Part shown: positions 5,266 to 5,334 of the stretch, one piece after another
Layout of the letters: each line of letters opens with the position of its first letter
Position numbering within the stretch: the stretch's first letter is position 1
NCBI GenBank assembly: GCA_030145965.1
Contig: JASKZT010000253.1
Location: 1 to 5,334 of the forward strand
Direction: 5' to 3'
Origin: Ornithinimicrobium sp.
GTDB lineage: Bacteria > Actinomycetota > Actinomycetes > Actinomycetales > Dermatophilaceae
DNA: 5,334 bases
Notes under the pieces: generated by a model
What the model saw: the letters and a program-made list of their open reading frames with translations, nothing else
The model's database searches: none
Told to the model about the DNA's origin: nothing
Program-made: the position numbers and the translations under genes

Positions 5266-5334
5266 TCAGAGGTTGATCATGTGCCCGGCGATGCCGTGCA
5301 TGGCCTCCTTGAGCGCCTCGCCCAGGGTCGGGTG
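5266..5334 (-). CDS. lpd: Dihydrolipoamide dehydrogenase (E3), C-terminal 22 residues only
   Basis: Only the last 22 codons and the stop are in the window. They read HPTLGEALKE, then AMHGIAGHMINL. The HPT motif belongs to the C-terminal dimerisation domain of flavin disulfide reductases; its His is the catalytic acid/base contributed by the partner subunit, and the Glu of the GEAL segment lies in the matching helix. The HG.xGHMIN ending resembles actinobacterial LpdC, the shared E3 that reoxidises lipoyl groups of the pyruvate and 2-oxoglutarate dehydrogenase complexes with NAD+. The rest lies beyond the right edge. Another flavin disulfide reductase cannot be wholly excluded from 22 residues, but the ending is characteristic. 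Confidence 0.85.
   Translation of the reverse strand, partial: HPTLGEALKEAMHGIAGHMINL

Noticed and set aside
1..5334. CRISPR array, tRNA or rRNA genes, insertion sequence or phage genes
   Set aside because: I saw no regularly spaced repeats, tRNA or rRNA gene, transposase-like protein or terminal inverted repeats; composition and strand are uniform across the window.

Overview
This is a very GC-rich window, and the proteins point to an actinobacterium. The evidence is a MetY-type sulfhydrylase, an Lpd C-terminus resembling actinobacterial LpdC, a lipoprotein with the beta-propeller family's TNVQ..GVDE.DIVKTDG signature, and Pro-rich PspC proteins. Micrococcales is my guess from overall flavour only; nothing in the sequence fixes the family.

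Every convincing gene lies on the minus strand. Read in the direction of transcription (right to left), they are: the last 22 codons of a dihydrolipoamide dehydrogenase (5334-5266), followed by a strong hairpin terminator; a PspC-domain membrane protein (5131-4547), followed by a perfect 15-bp terminator stem; a second, paralogous PspC-domain protein (4371-3682), followed by a short hairpin; a secreted beta-propeller lipoprotein (3601-1535), followed by a terminator hairpin; a 398-bp intergenic region; and the first 378 codons of O-acetylhomoserine/O-acetylserine sulfhydrylase metY (1136-1), which runs off the left edge.

The two PspC proteins are tandem duplicates. Each has a disordered cytoplasmic N-terminal tail carrying the same short DDVWGV motif, a shared LDRGLSALQRSPLRR lead-in, a PspC domain and a hydrophobic C-terminal half. 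Together with the lipoprotein they look like a small cell-envelope cluster. The lipoprotein follows the second PspC gene by 80 bp with no obvious promoter of its own, so the two may be co-transcribed.

The most interesting part is the metY upstream region. A good -35/-10 promoter (TTGACT-N18-TAGAAC) is placed so that transcription should begin at, or within a base or two of, the ATG of an 11-codon ORF, MSTPRRRMRSC-stop (1315-1280). A probable 179-nt leader with a strong GC hairpin and a further complementary pair then leads to the metY ribosome-binding site. A leaderless short ORF ending in a Cys codon ahead of a sulfur-assimilation gene fits translation-coupled attenuation by cysteine (or methionine/arginine) supply. 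An imperfect 45-bp inverted repeat just upstream of the promoter is a candidate operator.
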